From assembly GCA_031263875.1 (NCBI GenBank), contig JAISEX010000032.1:1-6481 (forward strand): 6,481 nucleotides of DNA. Reading direction: 5' to 3'. Positions 6,411 to 6,481 of the stretch are shown piece by piece (within the stretch, counting starts at the first letter, position 1; each line of letters starts with the position of its first letter). A model generated the notes under the pieces. That model ran no database searches, was not told the origin of the DNA, and saw only the letters and a program-made list of their open reading frames with translations. Position numbers and translations under genes: made by a program. The DNA is from Eubacteriales Family XIII. Incertae Sedis bacterium (GTDB lineage Bacteria; Bacillota; Clostridia; Peptostreptococcales; Anaerovoracaceae).

Positions 6411-6446
6411 CACGCGGGAATAATTTTGTCAGTGACCCGCGTGACA
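6411..6446. repeat. Inverted repeat CACGCGGG / CCCGCGTG with GTGACAG motif
   Basis: CACGCGGG (6411-6418) and CCCGCGTG (6436-6443) form a perfect 8-bp inverted repeat with a 17-nt loop. An alternative overlapping stem pairs TGTCA (6427-6431) with TGACA (6442-6446). The word GTGACAGTCCC (6441-6451) resembles dispersed REP-type or transposon-end sequences seen in many bacteria. I find no reading frame in 6390-6481 that I can assign. Confidence 0.4.
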
Positions 6447-6481
6447 GTCCCGTACGCGCATCCACAAAAACGGTCGGTATC

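Noticed and set aside
6286..6480. Minus-strand frame open from the window edge to a TAA at 6286, possibly the 3' end of an upstream gene
   Set aside because: It crosses a repeat, a hairpin and the CYTH promoter, and its translation shows no recognisable domain. A truncated gene cannot be ruled out from this window.

Overview
The window looks like chromosomal DNA from a moderately GC-rich bacterium, most likely a Clostridia-type Firmicute. That placement is inferred from three things: CoaB and CoaC as separate proteins, a tight operon containing a DUF815 ATPase and a small M50 site-2 protease, and the modular GC-rich intergenic repeats. No rRNA, tRNA, CRISPR array or transposase gene is visible.

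Layout. Positions 1-741 carry no convincing gene. They hold a composite repeat: a direct repeat of about 59 bp (60-119 and 612-669) encloses two inverted arms of 72-84 bp (110-193 and 518-589) around a spacer of about 320 bp. A plus-strand coaC (742-1269) follows, with an extended -10 box so close to its ATG that the mRNA is probably leaderless. coaB (1253-1993, minus) meets coaC tail to tail with a 17-bp overlap. A 271-bp gap (1994-2264) holds the coaB promoter and leader. From 6277 down to 2265 on the minus strand runs a compact four-gene unit: CYTH-domain protein, glyA (serine hydroxymethyltransferase), DUF815 AAA+ ATPase, M50 membrane protease. Its intergenic distances are 4, 0 and 4 nt, so co-transcription is very likely. 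The unit is headed by an extended -10 promoter (6285-6293), again placed for a leaderless transcript. The right end (6295-6481) has a terminator-like hairpin and a GTGACAG-type inverted repeat, with no convincing gene.

Function. CoaB and CoaC catalyse successive steps of coenzyme A synthesis: 4'-phosphopantothenate plus cysteine, then decarboxylation to 4'-phosphopantetheine. GlyA makes glycine and 5,10-methylene-tetrahydrofolate, and the latter is the one-carbon donor for pantothenate synthesis by PanB. That link to CoA is biochemical knowledge, not something this DNA proves. The ATPase, protease and CYTH protein are recognisable families whose substrates cannot be read from sequence.

No clearly new biological system is visible. 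The items most worth a second look are the composite repeat, the tail-to-tail coaC/coaB arrangement, the two probable leaderless transcripts and the operon that joins glyA to three poorly characterised genes.
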